Source: Cerasicoccus frondis (lineage in GTDB: Bacteria; Verrucomicrobiota; Verrucomicrobiia; Opitutales; Cerasicoccaceae). From it: 41,603 nt of DNA. Made by a program: the position numbers and the translations under genes. Every line of letters starts with the position of its first letter. Position 1 is the stretch's first letter. The stretch covers positions 1 through 41,603 of the forward strand of contig JAVDPC010000015.1 of assembly GCA_031296915.1 (NCBI GenBank), given 5' to 3'. Below are positions 18,516 to 27,404 of the stretch, one piece after another. The notes beneath the pieces were generated by a model that was not told where the DNA came from, made no database searches, and saw only the letters and a list, made by a program, of their open reading frames with translations.

Positions 18516-19733
18516 TCATGCTGTATGGGCGGGTTTTGCCGCCGTATGAGTTCGTGAATAGCGCTTCACCAGCGGCACCGCCGAAATACCGTGCAGCACA
18601 ATGCTCAGTAGGACCGTTAGCACGATTACTGCCAGCATTTCGCGGTAATCTTCGTGCCCCAACTCTTCGATGAAAATAAGTAAATACAGTACCGAAGCAA
18701 TTCCTCGTGGACCAAACCAGCCAATAAAAAGCTTCGTCGACCAGTCCATGCCAGTTCCTATCAAACTGATCAACACTGGTAGAAGCCGAATGATCGTTAA
18801 GCTGAGGATGGCGTAAATCAGCGCCGTCCAAGACCAGTATTCTACTGAAGCTGGAACCATCGATACGCCAAATATTAAAAACACCAGCAGCGAAAGTTGT
18901 TGAGCTTCGGCCTCACCAAACTCCTGCATCCGCTCACGGATTTTTGGCGCTCGCGCACCCAGAAATAGCCCTCCAAAGAAAGCGGCAATGAATCCGTTGC
19001 CGCCCAGGAGCTCAGCCAGGCTGTAGCAGATGATGGCCAGTGCGATGGAACCCAGGCGCTCAAAAATAGCGTCGGCCCAGCCCTTGCGATCGGCAAACTC
19101 GATAAGCCACCCGCCGACAAAGCCTATTGCAGCGCCGACAACCGGCCCAAACAACACCTGCTTTGTCGCGAAGCTTAGCCAGTAGCTGAGGTCCAGCGAT
19201 TCACCCGTTGCCGCAACCGCCGCCATACAGGCCATGATGGCGGGTAGGGCGATGCCGTCGTTGAGGCCGCTTTCTACGCCGATTGAGTCGCGTATCTTTT
19301 GCGGCACGGCTTTATTGGTCACAACGGCTTGGCCCAGTGCGGCATCTGTCGGCGATAGGATAAACGCCAGGATGGCGGCCAGCCAAACGCCTTGGCTGGG
19401 AAACATGAAATACGCAATCACGGCGCCCAGGGCCATTGTCAACGGCAGGCCAATGCCCAGTAGGCGCGCCGGGATCCGGTATTCCTTTTTCAGCGCACCA
19501 AGGTTGAGCGTCGAAGCATCACAGAATAAAATGACAATTAGCGTGATCTCTGCAACCAGCGTTACGATCTCCGAGCTCATCTCCAAATCAAAGAGATCCA
19601 GGGCAAGCGGGCTGGCTAGTAGACCTGCTGCTGCAAAGAGCATGGGGCCAGATATTGGCCAAGTGCTGGCCTTGCGTGAGATTAAGCCATAGCCAAATAA
19701 CAGGCAGGCGGCCAGAACGATTAGTTCCTCCAT
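18516..19733 (-). CDS. Cation:proton antiporter, CPA1 (NhaP-like) family
   Basis: A 405-residue membrane protein with about 11-12 hydrophobic segments. It carries the CPA1 hallmarks 'ILSPTDAALGQAVV' and 'GVESGLNDGIALP', where the Asn-Asp pair is the ion-binding site. It exchanges Na+ (or K+) for protons across the inner membrane and so supports pH and salt homeostasis. There is no cytoplasmic regulatory extension. It is divergent from the K+ channel gene about 110 bases away, so the two may share a control region. Pairing an antiporter with a K+ channel fits ion homeostasis, but no joint regulation is shown. Confidence 0.92.
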   Translation of the reverse strand: MEELIVLAACLLFGYGLISRKASTWPISGPMLFAAAGLLASPLALDLFDLEMSSEIVTLVAEITLIVILFCDASTLNLGALKKEYRIPARLLGIGLPLTMALGAVIAYFMFPSQGVWLAAILAFILSPTDAALGQAVVTNKAVPQKIRDSIGVESGLNDGIALPAIMACMAAVAATGESLDLSYWLSFATKQVLFGPVVGAAIGFVGGWLIEFADRKGWADAIFERLGSIALAIICYSLAELLGGNGFIAAFFGGLFLGARAPKIRERMQEFGEAEAQQLSLLVFLIFGVSMVPASVEYWSWTALIYAILSLTIIRLLPVLISLIGTGMDWSTKLFIGWFGPRGIASVLYLLIFIEELGHEDYREMLAVIVLTVLLSIVLHGISAVPLVKRYSRTHTAAKPAHTA

Positions 19734-19844
19734 GTCAGGAAATTGCGATAGTAGATTAGAGTCAGTTCGTTGTGTCGCCTTTGAATAGCCTTGCCTCTCA
19801 GTGATTGCGAATCAAAAAGGAGTCTACCTCAAACGCTGCGGACT

Positions 19845-20294
19845 ATGGTTAAAATATTGCTCATTGGTTGCATTTGCATGTCGCTTTGCCTCATCGCGCA
19901 AGGTGCTGTAGTGATCGGCATGATCCGGATTATTCAATTTTTAAAAAAGCGCCATCCCTTGGGTTCGACGCATCGGCATAATTTTCTGGTATTGCTTGGC
20001 GCGATGGCGGGTCTGCTGTTTTGCATTTTCTTTCAGGCGGGGATATGGGCAGCGCTCTTTGTCTACCTCAATGAGTTTACGAGTTGGTCGGCCGCATTTT
20101 ATTTCTCGTTGGTTAATTTCGCGACGCTGGGTTACGGCGATATCGTGCTGACTGATGAGTGGCGCATCCTGGGCGCGATTGAGGCGGTGAATGGCGTGAT
20201 GATGCTTGGGATGACTACCAGTCTGCTTTATGCAGTGTTTAACCATTTAATCATAGAACCAGTTAAGCAATCGATTGAACCTGAAATGCCTTAG
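19845..20294 (+). CDS. Small K+ channel protein (Ion_trans_2/KcsA-like pore)
   Basis: A 149-residue membrane protein with an N-terminal hydrophobic segment (about 3-28) and then a two-helix pore module. The selectivity filter is 'TLGYGD' (residues 94-99), the K+ channel signature, after a pore helix 'FYFSLVNFA' and before the last helix. No C-terminal RCK/TrkA-N domain is present. The frame extends back to a TTG at 19791; the ATG at 19845 is preferred because translation then begins just before the first membrane helix. An AAGGAG at 19817-19822 is rather distant and leaves the start open. Its stop codon is four bases before the FUSC gene, so it appears to head the efflux operon, which is unusual. 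Confidence 0.85.
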   Translation: MVKILLIGCICMSLCLIAQGAVVIGMIRIIQFLKKRHPLGSTHRHNFLVLLGAMAGLLFCIFFQAGIWAALFVYLNEFTSWSAAFYFSLVNFATLGYGDIVLTDEWRILGAIEAVNGVMMLGMTTSLLYAVFNHLIIEPVKQSIEPEMP

Positions 20295-20298
20295 CGCC

Positions 20299-21777
20299 AT
20301 GTTCAATACCCGTATTAAAGAAGCCATCAAAGCCGCGCTCGCCATCGTGCTGACGTATTGGATTGCGCTTTCGGCGAGCTGGCTGAATCCGCACTGGGCC
20401 GCGTTGACCGTGGCGATGATTGCGCTGCCTACGGTTAAGGAAACGGTCCGCATGGGGCTTCATCGTTTGTTTGGCATCTTCCCTGCCTGCATTGTCGCCC
20501 TAGTCATCATTCACTTTGCGGCGCAGGATCGCTGGCTGTTTGTGACGCTCGCTTGCATATGGATTTTCTTCACCACATACCTGAAGCAGCTCGATCGCTC
20601 ACGTGACATCTTTTGGCAAATCGCTGGCTTTACGGCGCTGCTTATTTTGGCCAGCAGCACTTCCTCAACGGCGTATTTTTCGGTGGCGATTTATCGCACC
20701 CTGGAAACGGGAATGGGCGTCGTGGTTTACAGCCTGGTCGCGATCTACGTCTGGCCACTGAGTGATTCGGAGGAACAGGCGGCGTCCGCACCTCCGCCGC
20801 CTCCGCAATCAAAGCGTTTCCCTACTTGGCAACTGATCCTAATTGACCGTGATTTGCTGGTGCGCTCTTTGTTTGCGGCGCTCTGTCCCTTTGCCGGTTT
20901 TCTGGTGTGGGTGTATTTTGATCCCGCAGGCCATGTGGGCTGGTTTATGGTCATGGGCGCGCTGGGGATGATCATTGCGCCGATGCCCTTCATTCGCGCT
21001 AGTATGTTGGTGGTTCCGCTGGGCGTATTTCTGGGCTTGGCTTTGCTGCTCTATGTTTTTGTCCTGCCGCGCTTAGAAAGCTTTTATCAACTCGGGGCGC
21101 TGATTTTTGTGCTGATTTTTTGCAACAGCTATTTCCTTAAGGGCGTGCCACGCATCCTGGGCGCTATGGCGATTGTGTTGGAGCTTTCCATTCGCAATGA
21201 GCAGGTTTACAACTTTCCGGCAATGGCCAACACCTACGTCTTCATCCTGCTTACATTTTTGTTTGTCTATGTGTTGTCCTACATGATGGGGTCGGCGAGA
21301 CCGGAAAAGCAGGTGTTGAGAAAGCTGCGTCGGTTCTTCAAAGCTGCGGCGCACATCACTAGCGCTGACTACGGGCGTTCGGGCTTGCTGCACTATTTGG
21401 ACGATCTTTATTGCGTGCGAGAGACGCAAACCATTCCGCGCAAGATCATGCCTTGGGTGAAGAGCATTCCGCTGAAGTGTTGTCCGGATAACACCGCTGA
21501 AAAGACTGAGCCGCTGCTCAAATCGTTGGCTGTCCTGAGCCCGCAATTGCTGACCATTGCTGATCGCTCACAACTGCCTCAAGCTCATGTCGAAACTTTG
21601 CAATGCAAAGTAACTGAGGCCTTGCTAGCTTGGTCGGGTGAGCCGGATTTGCCGGTCGAGTTATTGCCCACGAATGAAGGCGCACCCTTCAGCGGGGTGT
21701 TGCACTCTGCGCAAGGCTACGCACAAGCAGCGCGGGACATTAACTGGAGCCAGTGGCGGGAGGAGCGTTTTTCCTGA
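20299..21777 (+). CDS. FUSC family membrane exporter (AaeB-like)
   Basis: A 492-residue inner-membrane protein with two sets of hydrophobic helices (about 10-155 and 195-335). They are separated by a polar, Pro-rich linker with 'PPPPPQ' and followed by a soluble C-terminal tail. This layout and sequences such as 'LNPHWAALTVAMIALPT' match the FUSC superfamily (AaeB p-hydroxybenzoate exporters, YccS). It is shorter than AaeB itself (~650 residues). Such proteins export aromatic acids or other organic anions together with an HlyD adaptor. The ATG at 20299 is chosen over an upstream TTG at 20275 that would overlap the channel gene. It belongs to the operon channel-FUSC-DUF1656-HlyD-NodT. Confidence 0.87.
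   Translation: MFNTRIKEAIKAALAIVLTYWIALSASWLNPHWAALTVAMIALPTVKETVRMGLHRLFGIFPACIVALVIIHFAAQDRWLFVTLACIWIFFTTYLKQLDRSRDIFWQIAGFTALLILASSTSSTAYFSVAIYRTLETGMGVVVYSLVAIYVWPLSDSEEQAASAPPPPPQSKRFPTWQLILIDRDLLVRSLFAALCPFAGFLVWVYFDPAGHVGWFMVMGALGMIIAPMPFIRASMLVVPLGVFLGLALLLYVFVLPRLESFYQLGALIFVLIFCNSYFLKGVPRILGAMAIVLELSIRNEQVYNFPAMANTYVFILLTFLFVYVLSYMMGSARPEKQVLRKLRRFFKAAAHITSADYGRSGLLHYLDDLYCVRETQTIPRKIMPWVKSIPLKCCPDNTAEKTEPLLKSLAVLSPQLLTIADRSQLPQAHVETLQCKVTEALLAWSGEPDLPVELLPTNEGAPFSGVLHSAQGYAQAARDINWSQWREERFS
21595..21611. repeat. Dispersed palindrome, perfect copy inside the FUSC gene
   Basis: ACTTTGC-AAT-GCAAAGT, seven perfect base pairs per arm, encodes 'TLQCKV' in the C-terminal tail of the FUSC protein. 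Confidence 0.85.
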
Positions 21778-21778
21778 G

Positions 21779-21991
21779 ATGCTTCCTTCTCCACATGAAT
21801 TTTCCATTGGTGGCGTGTTTATGCCGCCGTTATTCGTGGCGGCTTGGCTTGGTCTCATTGCAAGCATTATTACGGCGAAGATCCTCAACCGCTTTCGCCT
21901 TGCGCGTTTCTTTTTTTATCCGCCGGTTGTTTACCTGGCTATGTTGGTCCTCTACACGCTGGTGATCGGCGTTCTCTTTATTGGCATCTAA
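21779..21991 (+). CDS. DUF1656 small membrane protein (AaeX-like)
   Basis: A 70-residue protein with two hydrophobic helices (about 14-35 and 45-69) and the DUF1656 pattern 'EFSIGGVFMPPLFVAAWLG' near the N-terminus. It starts one base after the FUSC stop codon. A GGGAGGAG at 21758-21765 inside the end of FUSC may help initiation. The next gene starts directly after its TAA. DUF1656 peptides accompany FUSC/HlyD efflux pairs in many proteobacteria (AaeX in E. coli); their exact role is unknown. A longer frame reading back to 21638 overlaps FUSC and is unlikely. Confidence 0.85.
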   Translation: MLPSPHEFSIGGVFMPPLFVAAWLGLIASIITAKILNRFRLARFFFYPPVVYLAMLVLYTLVIGVLFIGI

Positions 21992-23122
21992 ATGAAAGCT
22001 GGAAAACTCATTGCAAGTGGAGTGGTCGTCGGGGTGGCAGTTGTCTCGGGATTGGCGTTCTACCTGAATTTCATGCGAAACCCCTGGACGCGTGATGCGC
22101 GGGTGAGCGCAGACATTGTGCAGATCGCGGCGCGCGTTTCGGGGCCTGTCGTGGAACTCGCGGTGGCGGACAACCAATACGTCCGCAAGGGTGATTTGCT
22201 GTTCTGCATCGACCCGCGCACTTTCGAGGCGAACTTGGAGCAGGCAACGGCGAACTACGCCATCGCGCTCGACAATTACGAAACGCGCATCCAGCAAGTC
22301 GAAGTTGCTAAGGCGCAAGTTGTCGTGGCTGAGCGCAACATCACGCAGGCGCAAAATGCCTACGAACAGGCCGAAGCGAAAATAGCCAAAGACAAGGCCG
22401 AGCTCGAACGACAAAAGGCGATGCTGGAACAGCGCGCCACTTCGCAAAAGTCTGTTGAGCATGCACAGGCGTCTTACGACATTACGGTGCTTGGCAAGGC
22501 TAGCGCCGCAGACGCCATTGAGCAGGCGAAAGCTGGTTTGGAGCAGGCGAAGGCTAACCTCGGCAGTGCACGGGCGCAGTTGGGCCAGGAGGGCGATAAA
22601 AACGCAATGCTGCGCCAAGCGAGGGCGGCGCTCGCCATAGCGAAGCTGAATCTGGAGTTCACCGAAGTGCGGGCGCCGGTTGCTGGCCACGTAACGAATC
22701 TATCCTTGCGGCTGGGGAACGATGTGGGCGCGGGCAAGCCTGTGCTCGCGATTATCGACGAAGGCTCGTTTCGAATTAACGCCTACTTCCAGGAAACAGA
22801 TTTGAACAACGTCCACCCGGGCAATCAAGCCACCGTCACGTTGATGAGTTACCCGGACCGTCCTCTCAAGGCCTACGTCGAAAGTGTGGGCTGGGGCATC
22901 TTTCAGGCAGACGGCAGTGCGGGCGCTGACATGCTGCCACAAGTGAGCCCAACCTTCGAGTGGATCCGCCTTGCTCAGCGCGTGCCCGTGCATGTGCGCT
23001 TGCTTGATCCGCCCGCCGATCTTCCGCTTCGCGTGGGCACCACCGCTTCGGTTCGCGTGGAAACGGGCGATTTTGTGCCTGAGGACACGCCCGGCATCGT
23101 GCCCCTTCAACCGGTTGAGTAG
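21992..23122 (+). CDS. HlyD-family periplasmic adaptor (AaeA/EmrA-like)
   Basis: A 376-residue membrane fusion protein. One N-terminal membrane anchor (about 6-28) is followed by a first lipoyl half ('ISARVSGPV'-type region at 'AARVSGPVVELAV'). A long coiled-coil hairpin rich in Gln, Ala, Glu and Lys spans about 95-205. The second lipoyl half is 'EVRAPVAGHVTNLSLRLGN', and beta-barrel segments follow. It bridges the inner-membrane FUSC exporter and the outer-membrane factor. It begins immediately after the stop of the DUF1656 gene (TAAATG junction), which suggests translational coupling. Confidence 0.93.
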   Translation: MKAGKLIASGVVVGVAVVSGLAFYLNFMRNPWTRDARVSADIVQIAARVSGPVVELAVADNQYVRKGDLLFCIDPRTFEANLEQATANYAIALDNYETRIQQVEVAKAQVVVAERNITQAQNAYEQAEAKIAKDKAELERQKAMLEQRATSQKSVEHAQASYDITVLGKASAADAIEQAKAGLEQAKANLGSARAQLGQEGDKNAMLRQARAALAIAKLNLEFTEVRAPVAGHVTNLSLRLGNDVGAGKPVLAIIDEGSFRINAYFQETDLNNVHPGNQATVTLMSYPDRPLKAYVESVGWGIFQADGSAGADMLPQVSPTFEWIRLAQRVPVHVRLLDPPADLPLRVGTTASVRVETGDFVPEDTPGIVPLQPVE

Positions 23123-23127
23123 TCGCT

Positions 23128-24711
23128 ATGTTGCCGTCCATTTTTGTTCGCCGCATTTCTCACGCGACTGTCAGTGGCGCCTTGCTCGCCTTGGGCGGTT
23201 GCATGGTTGGTCCGGACTACAAGCAGCCGTCAGCGCCTATCGAGCCGGTATGGAATGACGAAGTGCCGGCGGAGGCGGATATCATCGAGCCAGTTGTCCC
23301 GCCAACCATCAAGTGGTGGAGCGCTGCTTACCACGATCCTATTTTGGATGATCTCGTGGAGCAGGCGCTGGATAACAATTATCAGTTGGAAAGCGCTGCT
23401 TTGCGCGTGCTGCAGGCCCAGCAGCGTCTGGCCATTGCGATTGGCAATGAGTTTCCGCAGTTTCAGCAGGTCAGTGGCGGCGTCTCGCGGCAGAAGTCCC
23501 AAGGGACAACATTTAACAACTTCAATGTTGGCTTCAACGTTGGATGGGAACTCGATCTCTGGGGGCAGTTCCGTCGACTTGTCCAGAGCGCCCAGGCCAA
23601 TGTTGATGCGAGCATCGCCGCGTATGACGGTGTGCTGATTTCTGTGGCCTCGCAGGTCGCACAAAATTACCTGCTGGTCCGGATTTTTCAGCAGCGACTC
23701 ATCGTAACGCGGCGCAACCTGGAGTACCAGGCCGAGAGCTTACGTATTGCGCGCGTGAAGGCCGACATTGGTGCGGTGACTGAGCTCGACGTCGATCAGG
23801 CCGAAGCGATTTATTACAACACTGAGGCCCTCATCAGTGGCTATGAGGTGTCGTTGCAGCAGTTGAAAAACAATATTGCTATCTTGTTGGGGAAACCGCC
23901 GGGCGCGTTCGATTACTTGCTGGAAGAGCCAGCGGCGGTGCCCTTGCCGCCAATTGAAGTTGGGCTCGGCATGCCGCAGGATTTGATTCGTCGTCGGCCG
24001 GACATCCGCGTCGCAGAGCGCAGCATGGCTGCTCAAAGTGAACTTATCGGCGTGGCGTTTTCCGAGCTCTTACCCTCAATCACGATCGGTGGCGGTCTGG
24101 GCACGGCGGCGACAGACTTTAATAAGCTCTTTGCCAACAGTAACCAAACTTGGCAGCTCTACGGGCTCTTCGAGTGGAACGTGCTTAACTACGGCCGACT
24201 GATGAGTAACGTGCGCTTGCAGGACGCGACTTTTCAGCAGCTTGTTTCTGATTACCGGCAAACGGTTCTCAACGCTCAGGCTGAGGTGGAGAACGCCCTC
24301 GTGGCCTATTTAAAAGCGCACCAGCAACTTCAGTCCTACACGCTTTCATCGGCGGCCTCGCAGCGTGCAGTAGACTTGTCGCAGATTCAGTATGAGCAGG
24401 GCAGCATTCCGTTTAACACTGTCATCAGCACGCTCCAGTCCAACCTCGCGCAGCAGGATCTGCTCGTGACCAGTCAGGGCTCAGTGGCGACGAATCTTGT
24501 GCAGCTTTATCTTGCGCTCGGTGGCGGCTGGGAAATTCGCGAAGGCGTCGACCCGGTGGAATACTTGCCAGAGTCAACCGTGGAGGCGATGCAGGAGCGC
24601 ACTGGCATTTGGGAGCGGCTGGTCGAAGCAGATCAACAGACAGCTGGCGAGGCAGAGGACTTCGTGGAGCTGCCTGCTGAGGAATCGCCTGAAGCAGTGG
24701 AAATGGATTAG
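23128..24711 (+). CDS. Outer-membrane efflux lipoprotein, NodT/TolC family
   Basis: A 527-residue outer-membrane factor. A lipoprotein signal ends in the lipobox 'LGGC' (Cys25), followed by the family motif 'MVGPDYKQP'. Two OEP repeats follow, with 'WWSAAYHDPILDDLVEQAL' early and 'IRRRPDIRVAERSMAAQ' in the middle. It forms a trimeric channel through the outer membrane and periplasm. The C-terminal ~35 residues are an unusual acidic, Glu/Ala-rich tail. It is the last gene of the efflux operon, five bases after the adaptor gene. Its stop codon overlaps that of the convergent membrane-protein gene by four bases, leaving no room for a separate terminator. Confidence 0.93.
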   Translation: MLPSIFVRRISHATVSGALLALGGCMVGPDYKQPSAPIEPVWNDEVPAEADIIEPVVPPTIKWWSAAYHDPILDDLVEQALDNNYQLESAALRVLQAQQRLAIAIGNEFPQFQQVSGGVSRQKSQGTTFNNFNVGFNVGWELDLWGQFRRLVQSAQANVDASIAAYDGVLISVASQVAQNYLLVRIFQQRLIVTRRNLEYQAESLRIARVKADIGAVTELDVDQAEAIYYNTEALISGYEVSLQQLKNNIAILLGKPPGAFDYLLEEPAAVPLPPIEVGLGMPQDLIRRRPDIRVAERSMAAQSELIGVAFSELLPSITIGGGLGTAATDFNKLFANSNQTWQLYGLFEWNVLNYGRLMSNVRLQDATFQQLVSDYRQTVLNAQAEVENALVAYLKAHQQLQSYTLSSAASQRAVDLSQIQYEQGSIPFNTVISTLQSNLAQQDLLVTSQGSVATNLVQLYLALGGGWEIREGVDPVEYLPESTVEAMQERTGIWERLVEADQQTAGEAEDFVELPAEESPEAVEMD

Positions 24712-25211
24712 GCTTCCGCCGTCGTTTCGTCGTGTTTCCGTGTCTTATCTTTGGGTGCATCGCCCAGCACGTCCGTCAGCCAACTGACAAGGAACTCGGC
24801 GCCCATCATCACAACGATGATTACAATGAGTGGCACAATGCCATGCATCTTGCCTTCGAAATGAACTTCCTCACCAACAAATGTTCCGAGCGCCCACAGG
24901 ATGGCAAACTTCGAGCCGAACAGCACTAGCCAGAGGCAGAATTTTTTGAGCAAAGAATGTGCGATGCCGGTTTTACCCTTGAATGAATCGGACACCATAT
25001 GCTCGAACTTCAGGGTGGCTTTAACCATTACTTGCAGGATCAACGCGGCGAGAATCGAGTCGGTAAATGAGGAAACGTGGACCTTGTGCCAATATTCGGC
25101 AAATAGGTTCAGCACGACAATGTCGGTCATCACCAAGCAGAAGTAGCGAACAAAAAAGGCTTGGCGCGTATTAATGTAGCGCCCTTCGAGTGATACTTTT
25201 TCTTTAGACAT
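24708..25211 (-). CDS. Small integral membrane protein of unknown function
   Basis: A 167-residue protein with about four hydrophobic segments (roughly 20-40, 48-66, 90-110 and 124-145). The C-terminus is charged and cytoplasmic-looking ('GDAPKDKTRKHDETTAEA'). I do not recognise a family. It overlaps the end of the NodT-type gene tail to tail and is divergent from the CNB-domain membrane protein gene, with 157 bases between. A functional link to either neighbour is only a guess. Confidence 0.75.
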   Translation of the reverse strand: MSKEKVSLEGRYINTRQAFFVRYFCLVMTDIVVLNLFAEYWHKVHVSSFTDSILAALILQVMVKATLKFEHMVSDSFKGKTGIAHSLLKKFCLWLVLFGSKFAILWALGTFVGEEVHFEGKMHGIVPLIVIIVVMMGAEFLVSWLTDVLGDAPKDKTRKHDETTAEA

Positions 25212-25368
25212 CGTAGCGGTAGACTTGGACGAGTTATCGCGCAGCAGCCCAGTCGTGGCAAGGCAATTTGCGGGAGGCTGGCCAGCCCTGCGCGCAGGCT
25301 CATTGCGAAGTATGATTTGTGAGAGGTTGCGAACTTAGGGAATTGACCCCGTTTTTGAATGGGTTAGT

Positions 25369-27372
25369 ATGCAGTTCTATTTTTTCTACTGGATGGATCA
25401 GGCTCACATTCTTACCCAGGCGCAGTTGAAACTGACCGCTGATATCGAAGCGAGCAAGCCGGAGCGCGGCATACTCATCCTGAAAAATGTGCCCTTAAAA
25501 ACGTATTTGGTCGTCGAGGAAGAGCAGTGGCGGCTACTGCGTAACTTCCGCCAAGGTGTTTCATTGCAAGAACTGTTGCCGAAGCTGATTACGGAGCGAC
25601 GCAGCCCGCCGCTGCGCAGCCTGTACGAACTCGTGATGAAGGCTGTGGTCACAGGCATCCTGACGGCGGACGGGAAAATCCTCGCACCAGAGGCCAAGCG
25701 TAATCGCGCCGCTGAGTGGCGTCACAGTTTGCGCTTTGGCATGGCGCATTGGTTTGGCGTTGCGGCGATCCTGTTTGGGTTTTTCACCGTTCTTTTTCGG
25801 CCCTTGGGCACAGCGACGGATTTAGTCGATATCCTGATTGGCTGGCTTTTGATCTGCGGTTGTCTGACTGTGGGTTACTTCTTATCAGCCTGTTTGCTTG
25901 TAGGTTTTGAGCGCGAGATCTATGATTGCCGCTTTCGGTGGAAGCATGCGTTTCCTCACTTTCATTGTAATGTGGAAGATGGCCGGATGGCGGGGCGTCG
26001 TTGCGAAATGAGCGTCGCGCTGATGCAGCTCGCCCCCATGTTTTTCATGCTGGGAATTGCTAGGCTGTGGTATCCGCATTTGGTGTTTGTGCTGTTGCTT
26101 GGCGTCTTTTACGTGACGCTTCCCAGCACTCAAAGCCCGGCCAGCCTTTTGTTGAGGAGTCTTTACCGCCGCTACCCGCTTTCGACGACTCATGACTTTG
26201 TCTTTGTACAAAATAAAGTGCTGTGGACGCTGATTAACGCGCGCATTAAATTTACCGACAAAACATACCTGCTCATTTACAGCGCCTACACACTCATTTG
26301 GCTCTTTACCATCTGTGTAGCGAATATCAATTCATTCGACCTCAATGTGCGCAACCTGACGGATCGTTATGTGCTGAGTGGCGGGGCAGCGCTAACGGTG
26401 ATCATCGTGTTGACTCAATTGGCGGCTACTGTGCTGGGGAGTGCGGCGATGATTTCCTGGATTTTGGCGAAGAATGTTGTCCATGTGTTCGAGCAGATAC
26501 ACGCACGTAGACAGAAGCCACGCCTCATGGACAATCAGGAAGTGTTGGGCGAAGATGTAGTCAAATTCTTCAGCGACACCCTGTTATTGAGAGAGGTGGA
26601 GCGGCCAGTGTTGGAGGAAATATCGGAGTGCGTCGAGGGTGTGATTGTCGACCCCAGGCAATACGTTTGCAAAGAGGGAGAGGACGGGGAGCATTTGTAT
26701 TTTGTATTCGATGGCGCGGTGGAGGTCTTGATGGAGCTCAAGTCGGGCCGACCACTGAAGATCACTGAGTTAGGGCAAGGCGACGTTTTTGGGGAAATTG
26801 CGCTCCTCCATCATGTGCCGCGTACGCGCTCCATTCGAGCCGTCCGCAAGAGCCTTCTCCTGGCCTTGTCCCGGGATCATTTCCAACAACTCATTGTCAA
26901 GCACTTGGGTGTGCGCGACGTCGAAGACATCGTGCGCAAGCAGTCGTTCTTGCATCGTATTGAGCTGTGTCGCAACTGGCACCCGCAGGCGCTGACGGCG
27001 TTTTCTCGTTTGGCGAGTATCGCGCAATTTGCTGCTGGTGAAGTCGTGATCAAGCGCGGCATGCGCAACCAGTTTTTTTACCTGATTTACGACGGGCTGT
27101 TGGAAGTCGTGGCTGACAAAAAGCGGGTGGCCAAGCTGGCGACGGGTGAGTTTTTTGGGGAAATCAGTCTGCTGCAAAACAGCACGGCTACGGCGGATAT
27201 CGTGGCGCTTACGGACAGCCATTGCCTAGTGGTGCAGCGGCGCGATTTCCTACAATTTATCGGCAAGGATTTTCTGGTGGGGCTGCAGTTTGAGGACATC
27301 AGCTCCAAGCGTCTGAAGCACCCGATCTTTCCTTTAACCGGTGTCGCCTACGACGACTTTACTGATCGTTAA
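25369..27372 (+). CDS. Membrane protein with PqqD-like, degenerate M50-like and two CNB-like domains
   Basis: A 667-residue fusion. Residues ~25-105 resemble a PqqD-type winged helix. Residues ~120-370 contain five or more membrane helices laid out like a site-2 protease (M50) core. Where HExxH is expected the sequence reads 'SACLLVGFEREI' (about 173-184). The later segment 'HCNVEDGRMAGRRCEM' resembles the M50 region 'YCNVSDAW...R' of PqqD/M50 export proteins. Proteolytic activity is therefore unlikely. Two cyclic-nucleotide-binding-like domains follow (about 400-510 and 530-640): 'GDVFGEIALLHHVPRTRS' and 'GEFFGEISLLQNSTATAD'. The second lacks the phosphate-binding Arg. It is probably a ligand-controlled membrane transporter component or sensor. 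A start at 25393 is also possible. Confidence 0.75.
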   Translation: MQFYFFYWMDQAHILTQAQLKLTADIEASKPERGILILKNVPLKTYLVVEEEQWRLLRNFRQGVSLQELLPKLITERRSPPLRSLYELVMKAVVTGILTADGKILAPEAKRNRAAEWRHSLRFGMAHWFGVAAILFGFFTVLFRPLGTATDLVDILIGWLLICGCLTVGYFLSACLLVGFEREIYDCRFRWKHAFPHFHCNVEDGRMAGRRCEMSVALMQLAPMFFMLGIARLWYPHLVFVLLLGVFYVTLPSTQSPASLLLRSLYRRYPLSTTHDFVFVQNKVLWTLINARIKFTDKTYLLIYSAYTLIWLFTICVANINSFDLNVRNLTDRYVLSGGAALTVIIVLTQLAATVLGSAAMISWILAKNVVHVFEQIHARRQKPRLMDNQEVLGEDVVKFFSDTLLLREVERPVLEEISECVEGVIVDPRQYVCKEGEDGEHLYFVFDGAVEVLMELKSGRPLKITELGQGDVFGEIALLHHVPRTRSIRAVRKSLLLALSRDHFQQLIVKHLGVRDVEDIVRKQSFLHRIELCRNWHPQALTAFSRLASIAQFAAGEVVIKRGMRNQFFYLIYDGLLEVVADKKRVAKLATGEFFGEISLLQNSTATADIVALTDSHCLVVQRRDFLQFIGKDFLVGLQFEDISSKRLKHPIFPLTGVAYDDFTDR

Positions 27373-27375
27373 AAT

Positions 27376-27400
27376 TAGAAGCGGCGGGAAGCCGTTTCTA
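27376..27400. terminator. Hairpin between convergent genes, probable bidirectional terminator
   Basis: A 10-base-pair stem with one G-T pair (27376-27385 with 27391-27400) and a five-base loop GGGAA fills the 32-base gap between the CNB-domain gene and the convergent PPK2 gene. No T-tract is present. Confidence 0.55.
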
Positions 27401-27404
27401 CAGA

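Noticed and set aside
21830..22690. 286-codon minus-strand open frame over the DUF1656 and HlyD genes
   Set aside because: Arg/Leu-rich shadow of two genes in a convincing operon.
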